From Muricea muricata (lineage: Eukaryota; Cnidaria; Anthozoa; Malacalcyonacea; Plexauridae), in assembly GCA_963855995.1 (NCBI GenBank), contig OY979728.1, positions 5,195,330 to 5,259,329 of the forward strand: a DNA stretch of 64,000 bases, written 5' to 3'. The number at the start of each line of letters is the position of its first letter. Position 1 is the stretch's first letter. Both the position numbers and the translations under genes were made by a program. Positions 24,601 through 33,660 of this stretch are shown here, one piece after another. The notes beneath the pieces are model-generated. The model was not told where the DNA came from. It worked only from the letters and a program-made list of their open reading frames with translations, and searched no databases.

Positions 24601-27600
24601 TATAGTTCGTCTATAGAGCATTTATACACACAGGCGGATCATTCGTCACGACGAACACTATACGCAGGCAAGTTCGTCTGAACAGACGAACTATGGCAGA
24701 TAGTTCGTCTTGACGGATGATCCGTCTGCTTGCCCGCGTTTATACACAAATTATCGGTCGAAATCTTAATCCAAGTCCTAACCCAAACCCTAATCCTAAC
24801 CAGCGTTTTATTTGTCATGTTTCAACTTTGATGGATTGAAGACTTGATTAGATTTAGGGCTTAGATTAAAATTTAATTTCGCGTACTGAGAACACGGAAT
24901 TATTACCGGAAATAGGGTCGTGAAACAGGGAACCAACATTTTTTACCACCATTTTTCGATTTTCTAGCATAAGACCCTAACATGTGATGACAAGGTACGT
25001 TTCGTAAACTAACAACATTCAGTATATTCATAAATACCATTGATCATATCCCATTGATATTTTCCATCGCTTCGAACACAAGCCACAATTTTGTCATCAT
25101 CATTGCGATCCCTGACAACCACGAATTTTCCTCTCTTTTTTTCTGTGCATGTTCCTGGATCGTAAGGATTTACCTGATGTGTTTAAATTCAGATTTATAA
25201 CCTTTATTTTATGGTCATGCATGTATGTGAAAGTAAAATATTTTCCTTCTGCTTTTGTGCACGTTTGTGAATTTCACAAAGTTGGAAAGGATGTGGCAAA
25301 ATTTATTGGGGTAAACAAAACAAGTATTTATATGTGCCGACTTAGTATTGAAAGGTTTCTGAAGTCTTGGGCGAATATGACAAGCAATAGCAGCAGAAAG
25401 TTTTAGATTTTTACGTTTTGTGGGTACAGTCAAGTGATAAATCATGATCACATCCGCTCACTGCAGCGATAGTTTGCAACCACAAATTTCATCGTGTGCA
25501 TGAACGACACGATGACAAAAGTCATTGCTGCGACGTGTCAGATTAATGTGTTGCACAATCCGTGATTGGGCGGGCCTTCGGCCTTAAAAATTTAAGGCTG
25601 ATTTTTTGCGTAATATAACCATTGCGCTGACGTCATAATCCCTAAAGATGTCCTCCTTCATGCAGATGGTTCCGAACAATCCGGGACGTCGCGAAGGCAT
25701 GATTATTGGGAAGGGGGGGGGGGTGTCCTCATATTTTGACCAAATTTTGGAGAACATTTTGACCAACTTTCACCTGTTCCAAGTTTCTAGTTTGGACAAC
25801 GTCACTTACGTGAAAGACAAACTGAATGCTTAAAGAGGGGGGGGGGGGGGAGTTCTGCTTGGTATTTCAAGTTCCAGTAAAACTGTAAACAGTATTTTTA
25901 TGAAAATGATGCTTCAACGATTTAACAAGTTTAACCCAAACTAAATTGCTGCAGTCTGCACAGTTATTACAAATTATTCGAATTTAGCTAATAAAGAGAT
26001 CTCGGAAAAATATTTTTCCAGTTCCAGTACAGTACTAATAACATAGACCTATACATTGTTCAAACAGTGTGCAAATTTTACCATGTTAAAAGTTATTTTC
26101 GTATTTATACGCAAAATAAAACAAAAAATGTTGATTGTCAAACGGGATTGTCAATTCACAGTTAATTTGCTCCGTGTTGTCAATAAGTTATAAGCATTTT
26201 GGTTTTTGACTATATTCTTTCGCAGTTTCAGCTTAGAAGTGACCAATATTTTTGACCAGATTTTGTTCCAGTTTGACCAACTTTTTTAGCTTAAAATTAT
26301 TGGGGAGGGGTGTTACCCCCTCCCCCCCTATACAAACACAGTAGTGACGTCCCTGCAAGCAACAATAGATATTCCGGCGTTAAATGCATGTATATGGCGC
26401 AATACGAACGAAGCTGTAGGCTATAGCAAAGCTAAGGTTAACTATAGCTATGCCCAGAACACACACGGTAGTGTATAATCCAAAAACCTTTACGGCCAGC
26501 AGACAATTTAATAAAATATAAGAAAAAAACATACTCCGAAAAACAACATCTTGTAAACTCAAGATATAAGCTATAAACAACAAGACAACAGTTTTCTTGT
26601 TGTTAACAGCTCATATCTTGAGTTTACAAGATGTTGTTTTTCGGAGTACGTTTTTTCTTATAGTGTATAATCTCCTGTTCAACCCTGCTTAAAACCTGTT
26701 TCGTGACGTCAACAACTTTCAGCTCCCTGAACAGGCTTTAGAGTTATTTTGTCAATTTTGTTAGATTTTTGTCGATTTCAGGGAAGTTTTGTTGCTATAT
26801 ATACTAATCTTTGTTATTGCAAAAATATGATTGGAATGTGTAACGCATAATCTTTGCAGATGTGTGATGAGTGGCGAAAATTCACATAAGTCAGTGAGTG
26901 AGTCAGTCAGTCAGAGTGTAAACTTTCCGGGGGGAGCGATAATACGCGCATATTTTGTCGTTTACTTCAAAATCTTTGCAGTAAGCATTTTTCAAAATTT
27001 TGAAACAGTATGAATTGATACTACGACTGCCACGGACTTATATGTGGTTGTTGTCCAAGCCTGTAAGATTGAAAAAAGGAAACAAATTGTTCTAAACAAT
27101 AATTTCCGTGCAGAATTTTCAAGTTCTTTCCTCCGGAACACCCCATTCGTCCTTCTTTAGAACCAAAACAGGGTTAAATGACGTGTTTGCCATGGATTTA
27201 GCGTTTAGCGCTTCGTAATGGGTCATGGCTTTAAAGGATACCCTAAAGGTCGAAATGTCGAGAGAGCACTGGGTTTCTCACTCACTGGGACTGTATCTAC
27301 TTCACCAAATTTAGCTAAAGCGCGAGCCCGAAGGGCGAGTAATGATTTTCGCGCTACGCGCTCCTTCTTTAGCTAAATTTGGTGAAGTAGATGCAGTCCC
27401 AGTGAGTGAGAAACCCAGTGCTCTCTCGACATTTCGACCTTTAGGGTATCCTATAAAGCCATGACCCTTCGTAATGGTGAATACAAGGAGCGAAGTGGAA
27501 ATCAAAACGTGTCCACCCTGTGTGGGTCTACTTTTCCTTAATAAATTACGATCCTTCGAGAGTGGAACAGGGTATATACATAGTCAGGTGAAAAATAATA

Positions 27601-29108
27601 TCTATGCAAGTCTAATATCGTGTTTTTTCCTGAAAATCGCAAGATATTTGTTTGTAATAAAAGAAAAATTCGGCTGTTCCAGTTGTTCCAGATGTTCCAG
27701 TTGTTCCATTCCGTGTTCCGCGTTTTAGACGATGCCGATTTTGGTAGGGCCCGTCGAGACGTGTTTTAATTAAAGTCAGACACTAGCGAGTGTTTGTTTA
27801 TATGATTCATTTGCAAAATACCAGCCGAAACACTTGCCTAACAAAATGTATTTTTTCAACTAACAACAAAATCAAAGTGAATGCTCACATCAGCCGTGTC
27901 GGAGGCTAGCAAAATGTTTGAAACTTGAAAGCATTGAATATATTCTATTATAGCTGTTGACATCGATGTCGACATTTGACTTCAGAAATCTATTACAAAC
28001 TACTTTTATAATACAAACAATATGCCTTTGATTTGCTCTTTTAACAACGAGCATCAGACGCTTTGTTTATTTAGCTGCTTAGCTATATCAGCATGACATC
28101 ATCAACTATATATTATGGCGCTATAAACCTAAACGGACACTAGTCCGAAGGTTCACTAGTCCGAAAGTGTACCAGTCTAAAATACGCGCGGTGCTTTCGA
28201 AAATTAATATATAACTGAAAATTAATATATAACTTGTATAACCACACATATGCATCTCCTCAGTTATCCTGCCTAAAGAACATTCCTGACTTAGCCAAGC
28301 ACACCTATACTGTAAATACAATGGTTATGGTGCCAGTTTTATAGCTATAAAACCCATGTACTCGAAGAAAGACATTAGTATATCTAAATTAAACCTTGTC
28401 ATACCTGTATGATATGGGGAAATATATTATTTAAATACTGACTTGTATAGTTCTGCTATCATGAGGTGCTAAACTACTCAGCTTTTTATGGCAGAATAGT
28501 TCGCGGACCACACCATTTGAAGAAGTGAATTGCAAAGCTAGAAACAACGTTTCCTTAATTTTTCAATTGAAGAATCTAATATCAGTGTCAAATGTCTTTT
28601 CAGAAACTTTGCGCTATCCTTGGATCCCTAGTTCAGAATTATGTTTCCTCTGTGTCGCAATTTCGTCTTTCGGACATAGGCCTGACAAATTTAATTATCT
28701 GAAAAATGCCACATTACGTACGACTATACACTCAGTAAAAAACCATATAGTAAATATGTCTCAATGTTTGCGTCTATCTCTCTTGTTTATGTGCTAATTT
28801 ACACTGCTATATATACAGAGATATAAGTAAGTTTTTACCAATAAATCACATAAGGGAAAAAAATACTAATAATTTATGCGTAACAGAATTAAATGAACAA
28901 TGGTTAAATCTTAAAATATCATTTCGTCAGATTCTCAAGTTGGCTGATGAGTGATAAAAAAAGCAACATATATTCGAAAATGTAAATAAATTCGTTCGAT
29001 ATTCTACATGCTATTGCATAGACCGTTCTATATATAAAGTACTTATTTACTCACAGCATAGAGTGTTGTAGCTAGAGTTAAAGCCAGGGAACCTGCCAAC
29101 CAATTCAT
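15128..29108 (-). CDS. secreted protein with two fibrinogen-like regions and a coiled coil (14 exons, 739 aa)
   Basis: Coding exons in order: 29108-29055, 25173-25038, 23602-23487, 22679-22471, 22382-22196, 21793-21705, 21525-21453, 18942-18718, 18392-18351, 17982-17851, 17336-17081, 16986-16935, 16077-15945, 15643-15128. All junctions keep one frame and total 2220 nt. Introns are GT-AG except after 21705, which fits GC-AG. Residues 1-18 form a signal peptide. About 70-240 is a fibrinogen-like region (DPAKDCSHVV, SGVYWI, CDVHTDRGGF). About 260-363 is Cys-rich (ECCTCFG, YCAPKC). About 422-506 is a charged coiled coil built on an 18-residue repeat. About 514-739 is a second fibrinogen-like domain (SCRQIW, KGSGVYKI, GGGWTLVM, LIADGRYR, SPDNGEK, MGYILVR). 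The C-terminal domain resembles cnidarian skeletal-matrix and fibrinogen-related proteins. A role in extracellular recognition or matrix is inferred, and the ligand is unknown. No stop or frameshift is seen. Confidence 0.85.
17081..17336 (-). CDS. exon 11: coiled coil with 18-residue repeats
   Basis: Encodes VKSFLGQLERLKEKLEK and then near-repeats of the type TLTKLDKIDRKLTNAN and TLAKLDNVDKKLTKAD, each 18 residues apart with heptad-compatible Leu, Ile and Val. This fits a trimer or dimer stalk before the second fibrinogen-like domain, as in ficolin-like architectures (inference). Acceptor AAATAG, donor AAAAAG|GTATTA. Confidence 0.85.
19417..20245. mobile_element. 829-bp TIR element with G-rich ends
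   Basis: The termini GAGGGTCCTGAAGGGG and their complement are flanked by TTATAT on both sides (19411-19416 and 20246-20251). Beside the ends are many TGGGA-type repeats. The interior has a short TTAGGG-like tract on the complementary strand (AACCCTAACCC near 19855) and a tRNA-like block. Lies in an intron of the fibrinogen-like gene. Confidence 0.65.
19960..20070 (-). ncRNA. possible tRNA-derived SINE fragment
   Basis: On the minus strand, GTGTGGCCGCTATACTG precedes GGGTTGCAAGTTCGATTCCC by a tRNA-like distance. This resembles RNA polymerase III box A and box B. A T-rich tail follows. It does not fold into a full functional tRNA by eye, so a degenerate tRNA-derived SINE head is the more likely reading. 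Confidence 0.35.
20485..20525. repeat. one end of a CAGGGTTGGTAG-family MITE
   Basis: GACGGTTTG...TTATTTATTCATAAAATCTACCAACCCTG closely matches the right end of the MITE at 41983-42099. The matching left end was not found here, so this is a truncated copy. Confidence 0.55.
22196..23602 (-). CDS. exons 3-5: first fibrinogen-like region
   Basis: Three exons (23602-23487, 22679-22471, 22382-22196) with phases 1, 0, 2 and 0 encode the motif order DPAKDC, SGVYWI, GWCDVHTDRGGF, ARWSSTFGEKEVLDFRVQIS, AHWYYRF and GGCGHLYPG. This is a divergent fibrinogen-type fold start. The intron between the last two is under 100 bp. The first intron of the set carries the foldback at 23130-23257. Confidence 0.8.
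23130..23257. mobile_element. foldback MITE in intron
   Basis: GCCTTCTCAAGTTGAGGAGC...TTAAGTCA pairs with TGACTTAAGTG...GCTCCTCAACTTTAGAAGCC, giving arms of about 45 bp. Intronic in the fibrinogen-like gene. Confidence 0.65.
23665..24053. mobile_element. 389-bp foldback element in intron
   Basis: TAGACCGTTCCCTTATTAGA at the left pairs with TCTAATACGGGAATAGTCTA at the right. The pairing extends inward through GAAGTTTGGTTGC, TATACTGTAAAATG and AAAGGCTTACGA. Almost the whole element is self-complementary. Confidence 0.75.
24155..24434. mobile_element. MITE with TAGACCGATCC ends
   Basis: Short inverted ends TAGACCGATCC and GGATCGGTCTA bound about 280 bp of non-coding sequence. Similar in its first bases to the element at 23665-24053, which may point to a related family. 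A CA microsatellite lies just upstream, near 24096. Confidence 0.5.
24488..24745. repeat. foldback repeat rich in GACGAACTA
   Basis: GTTTATACTAGAGACGGATG at the left pairs imperfectly with the right-hand CATCCGTCTGCTTGCCCGCG and following TTTATAC. The interior repeats GACGAACTA and its complement several times. Confidence 0.5.
26517..26663. mobile_element. foldback element, 68-bp arms
   Basis: TATAAGAAAAAAACATACTC at the left is the near-exact complement of the right end GAGTACGTTTTTTCTTATA. The pairing continues through AACATCTTGTAAACTCAAGA to a loop of about 8 bp. The string AGTGTATAATC occurs at about 26470 and again right after the element. Confidence 0.75.
27221..27466. mobile_element. 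246-bp foldback with 10-bp direct repeats
   Basis: Arms of about 105 bp starting GGTCATGGCTTTAAAGGATA are nearly perfectly complementary. CTTCGTAATG flanks both sides (27211-27220 and 27467-27476). A duplication of 8 to 10 bp with G-starting ends is compatible with Mutator-like elements. Lies in intron 1 of the fibrinogen-like gene. Confidence 0.75.
29055..29108 (-). CDS. exon 1: signal peptide
   Basis: ATG at 29108-29106 opens MNWLAGSLALTLATTLYA and is followed by a GTGAGTAAA donor in phase 0. The next exon accepts in phase 0 with VNPYDPGTC. The segment is a short hydrophobic secretion signal. The upstream in-frame sequence is open but enters transposon sequence at 29232, so this ATG is preferred. 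Confidence 0.8.
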
Positions 29109-29231
29109 TGTTATTGCGCTGCTTCAGTGTATAAAACGTCCTCTCTCCTTCTTGGACAGACCTCAAATGACGATGTTTTCTCGAGATAGCGAAGTTGTGT
29201 TCAAAGAAATCAAATGTGTCAGATAAACATA

Positions 29232-30526
29232 GGTAAGCTGTAAAACATGGAATCTGGAATTTGGAATCATGGAATCTTGGAATCATGGAATCTTGGAATC
29301 ATGGAATCTTGGAATCATGGAATCTTGGGATCATGGAATCTTTTTACTTGTATTGGCGCAATTTAAAGATGCAATTTTCTTCTTTTGAAGGATGTGAAGG
29401 AGTGAATTACTTAGCGATGTTGTTTCATAAAACATTTGTAACTGAGTTACTCTTTCATATCCTTCAAAAGGAGCAAGTTACGCTTAAAATCACCGCGAAA
29501 ATCACCCTTTACCATGTCTTTAGCTATCATCATAATATATAACTGAATGACACAGAGAATGACAAATTGCCGATGTTTCGAGCGCATATATTCTAAGCAG
29601 CAGCTGCGACTAACTGTAACAAAGCAAAGGACAAGGATTACCGAAGGCTATGCTACCGAAGTTTTGCGAAGTATTATATATTTTTGTATTGGTGCGGTTT
29701 TGAAATTTTAACCACAGACTTCAGTTCGGCTTGGTTACTTAACACGTGGAGATACAAATTAAAGCGTATACCAAATTAATTTCATTAGCCCCGTGCATTG
29801 TGTTACAGTTATAAAATCACAGGTTTATAGTTGATGTCAATTGCATCATAATCAGGATTCCGCAGTCGAAAATAAACTGCTTTACTGCAGTATTTTTTAT
29901 ATATACCTGTATATTAACATGAAACGTTGAGTTAATTAAATATTCACAGATCTATCAGTGGCCCTCGAAATTTGGTCCCGTCAAATGCAATTTAGTAAGG
30001 CAAGAGGCCTCAAACGCCTAGCATTTCTTTTAAACAATATGGCAATAGTGAAATCTTCCTGGTATATAGGTTTAATTAAAATGACGCTTGTGAAATACAA
30101 CAAGCCGACGAGCTAGGCTTAGCATTGTTCGCTGTTTCCTTCCGCACAGTTGAGTAGGTGTTACGTTTTGGTCGCAGCTGCTGCTTAGGATATATGCGCT
30201 CGAAACATCGGCAATTTGTCATTTTGTCATTCTCTGTGTCATTCAGTTATACTATGGTGATAGCTAAAGACATGGTAAAGGGTGATTTTCGCGGTGATTT
30301 TAAGCGTAACTTGTTCCTTTTGAAGGATATGAAAGAGTAACTCAATGTTACAAATGTTTTATGAAACAACATCACTAAGTAATCCACTCCTTCACATCCT
30401 TCAAAAGGAAAAAATTGCATCTTTAAATTGCGCCAATACAAGTAAAAAGATTCCATGATTCCAAGATTACATGATTCCAAGATTCCATGATTCCAAGATT
30501 CCAGATTCCATGTTTTACAGCTTACC
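29232..30526. mobile_element. 1295-bp foldback element in the promoter region
   Basis: The arms of about 350 bp start GGTAAGCTGTAAAACATGG and end with the complement. Perfect 10-bp repeats GATAAACATA flank the element at 29222-29231 and 30527-30536. The arms carry a GGAATCATGGAATCTT minisatellite and a conserved block (GGCGCAATTTAAAGATGCAA). The long TIRs and 10-bp duplication suggest a Mutator-like non-autonomous element (inference). It inserted 124 bp upstream of the start codon of the fibrinogen-like gene. Confidence 0.85.
29246..29345. repeat. 16-bp minisatellite inside foldback arm
   Basis: Tandem GGAATCATGGAATCTT units, about six copies. A shorter inverted counterpart lies in the other arm at about 30450-30510. 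Open frames through it (MESWNHGIL-type) are artefacts of the repeat. Confidence 0.8.
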
Positions 30527-30701
30527 GATAAACATAGGATGTTCATGCTGACGCGAGGTCGTGTGATTAAGCACGTCCTTAGCAAGTGCTTGGACGCACG
30601 AAAAATGTAAACGTGTTTATTTGCGTATATAATAGTTACGAGAGCCACCCAGTATTTTAATAATATACAAAAGAATAGTAACTCCGAACAACATTTTATT
30701 G

Positions 30702-30924
30702 TTTTAATGAATCGACGTTTCGACTAAATTGTAGTCATCGTCAAAATTAGTATAAAATTACAGAAGCAGCTATATATATATACAAAGTAAAGGAGACGGA
30801 GTTATTGAAATATTATTTCAATAACTCCGTCTCCTTTACTTTGTATATATATATAGCTGCTTCTGTAATTTTATATAAATCCGCATGATGACTACAATTT
30901 AGTCGAAACGTCGATTCATTAAAA
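30702..30924. repeat. 223-bp near-perfect palindrome
   Basis: Centre near 30813 with a 3-bp loop. The inner arm runs GAGACGGAGTTATTGAAAT. The outer arms hold GTCGAAACGTCGATTCATT and its complement. Direct repeats around AGTAACTCCGAACAA flank it at about 30673-30701 and 30975-31007. The GACTACAATTTAGTC-GAAACGTCG end resembles terminal sequence of some Penelope-like elements, from memory only. Confidence 0.75.
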
Positions 30925-31007
30925 TAATAAAATAATCATCGCGCTTTCTCGCACTTTACGCAAATATAATACAAGAGAGTAGTAACTCCGAACAAGATTT
31001 TTATTGT

Positions 31008-31649
31008 TCTAATTTCCACGTTGAACCACAAAAGGACAAAACAATAAAAACGCACGACAGACTTTATTTTAGGCGCCACTAAGGCGCCTGAAACAGATGG
31101 ATTTCATTTTTTACTGGAGTGGGTGCCATAATTTTTTTGGAGGGGGAGACAGTGCTTTGTTGTCTGTTCTCTAGACTCCATCTCACGACTTTTCTCCAGA
31201 ATATGGAGAAAGTAAAACTTAAAGGACAATGGCATTAAAAATTTTTATATATTGTTTACAATTGTCATACGGAATACTAAATTTTATATTTGTGCTTTTC
31301 CATTGCCTTTAATTGATAAGAAAATTGTTGGAAATGTTTGATATATTTGAACAATTGTCCGCCATCTTGGAAAATTCCGCGTATGTTAATATATTATACA
31401 AACAATATATCACAACAAACAAAGTATAAGTATTATATGCGCGTGTTATATGTTACGTTTTGTGTATTTGCAATGTTTGACTGCAAAATAAATACACAAG
31501 TCTAATATATGTAGCAAATAATAAAACATTCGATTATTTCTGTGCGCATGTATTATTACTAATTCCAACAAATTACCAAAAAAGGTACAAAAGGATACAA
31601 ATTAAATTAACAACATTACATAACAATAAAAGAATTAACTATAGAGTTA
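31008..31649. other. intergenic, no gene seen
   Basis: AT-rich, with a small hairpin AGGCGCCACTAAGGCGCCT near 31071. No ORF of note. Confidence 0.4.
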
Positions 31650-32034
31650 TTACAAGAACGTGTTGATTATAATACTATTCTAGCAAGTCAAATGCAGCTA
31701 ATATATCAAAACAATACTTTGACGAGATTTTTATGATATTTTTGTCTTTCATGGCCAAAACGTAGTGAAAAAGGTCTTGAGTGTTGAATAGCATCAAAGA
31801 TTTATTAATTTTATATAGGTTATCTGTAAATTTATTTCTTATAGTGTCCTAAACATTGTGTTGCTATATGACATTAGGTAACGTTGTTCATTCCCAATCT
31901 CATTTAGGTCACAATATTTACAGATTCGATCATTGTAAGGAATATTTTTATATCTCCCTGTTTCAACTGGAAGTTTATGTGCTGAAATTCTTAGTTTTGT
32001 TACAGCTTGTCGATGTTTTACATTCTGCACTTGT

Positions 32035-32523
32035 TGTTGTAAATAAACAGTAATGTAGTAGAATGTGATTAATGTAGGATTTATATAATATACGTATGCA
32101 TGAAGTATAAATTTAGTAGGGGAAATATGAACTATGAAAAACAGGAACTTAAGTAAATAAGATGAAGTAACAAGCGTAACGAAACTTGCGCATGCGTAGG
32201 TTGAATTGCGGTCAACCAAGCGCGGAACTTTTACAACACAAATATGACGTGCGGGGAAGTTGTTTTACGTAATGTGCGTCAGGCTTAAACTTCCCCTGGT
32301 AAACATTTCCCTTAACAAGGTCAGTCCGATAATATAAAAAGGAGAGTGCAAGAGTTGAGTTGAGTTAAGCAAGAAAGAGAGAGCACAAGAGAGTTGGAAG
32401 GCAGTGGTCAGTTATATAATTATGTAAATGTAATGATTGTTGAAATAAATATTGAAAACTGAAAGTATACAGTCCCATTGAGAACCAACGAAGGAATAAA
32501 TCTCGAGAGGAGAATTTATCACA
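32035..32523 (+). mobile_element. solo LTR, 489 bp, inserted in LINE
   Basis: Begins TGTTGTAAATAAAC and ends AATTTATCACA (TG...CA). CTTGT is duplicated at 32030-32034 and 32524-32528. Removing the insert restores the LINE reading EYYLSQVQNVKHRQA on the minus strand, which confirms the boundaries. Promoter-like TATAAAAA at 32333-32340 and AATAAA at 32444-32449 give plus orientation. No internal retrotransposon region remains, so LTR-LTR recombination has removed it. Confidence 0.85.
32333..32340 (+). promoter_or_regulatory. TATA box of solo LTR
   Basis: TATAAAAA followed by a purine-rich leader, with an AATAAA signal about 110 bp downstream. This is the usual U3-R order within an LTR. Confidence 0.5.
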
Positions 32524-32989
32524 CTTGTGAAAGATAATACTCGAAATTAAAGTTCACTTTGACTATTTTTCTAATAAGTCTTAACTTGCCATTTTCTTTG
32601 CTTTGTTGTATCTTGTTTTTAAAGTGAGTAACAAATTCATTATGTAATAATAATGGCAATTTTAAATAATGGCAAAAATTCGCTGGAGCATTGCGAGGGT
32701 TTGTAGCGGATTTCACTAGATCATCAACATTAGTTTTACACATTTTAAGTACATAATTAACATAAAGTGCTGGTTGAAAATCCATTCTCATACACACTTG
32801 GGCTGCTTCTCCTACTAGAGTTTCGTTAAAAGTTAAATCCATAATGTTCACCCAATATTTTACAATTTGAACAGAAATTGTTACTATTAAAGGCAGTCTC
32901 TGCCTAATTCAGCATAAACAGCTACATTTGTAGATTTTGAGTGTACCCCAAGGATTCGTTTACAGAATTTCAAATGAAATTTCTCTATT

Positions 32990-33660
32990 TTATTTGTTAA
33001 GGGACAATTTATTTTTATAAAATAAATTGAGTTTAATAAGAAGCAACATATTATATCCTCTAAAGATTAAGTAGAGAACAATGTCTGGCAACACAGGTAA
33101 TTTCCATCAACACCTGTCTCAAGTTTAAGTACCGTCTGGCTCCGGCTTTAACACATCTTCCAAAACCGACATTCCTCACTTATTAGTAGTATTTACCACC
33201 AAGCATGCCTAAAACCAAAGCTAAGTCATTCTGGTTTCAAACTCCCTGGCGACATCACAAACAACACAAACCCACCCACCCACCCTGAAAATATGGATAT
33301 TCTACTTATCTACTACTTAACTAATTAAACTATAAATACCATTGTAATTATAGCTATAAATACATTCAACTGATGTAAACAATTGTTAAATAAAGTAAGT
33401 GGGGCAGAAAGTGGTGTCCATACGGCCACACTTCCCCACGGTGAAGCACACACCAGCGAAGGAGAGCAAAGTCCATAACGGCGGGGGCCCTTACCTCCGT
33501 CCTGATCTTCGCATCTCTTGGTCGCTTCATGTGTGGGGAAGCCCGGTCAGGACATGGGATTCAAGGTCCACAACGGTGAGGGCCCTTAACTCACCCTGAT
33601 CTTGTTTCCCCAGCTTTTCTGGGGGCCCTCATCCCCAGAAACCGCGCTTTCTGCCTCCCA
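32990..33660. mobile_element. unclassified insertion of about 665 bp in LINE
   Basis: Interrupts the LINE between NPLLAKI and IEKFHLKFCK. The flanks are AT-rich (TATTT and AATTTTT), so exact ends are uncertain. The right half is GC-rich with a near-tandem duplication (AAAGTCCATAACGGCGGGGG at 33468 and AAGGTCCACAACGGTGAGGG at 33563) and ends related to GGCAGAAAG in inverse orientation. The left half is AT-rich with AATAAAGTAAG. Family not recognised. Confidence 0.55.

Noticed and set aside
29261-29542. Open frame with MESWNHGIL-type repeats, and its inverted partner at 30247-30648
   Set aside because: The protein repeat is the translated 16-bp minisatellite inside transposon arms. No domain or splice context supports a gene.
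30880-30915. Hammerhead ribozyme at CATGATGACTACAATTTAGTCGAAAC
   Set aside because: The core resembles CTGATGA...GAAAC but has an extra base and poor stem II closing, so I do not call it without a covariance search.
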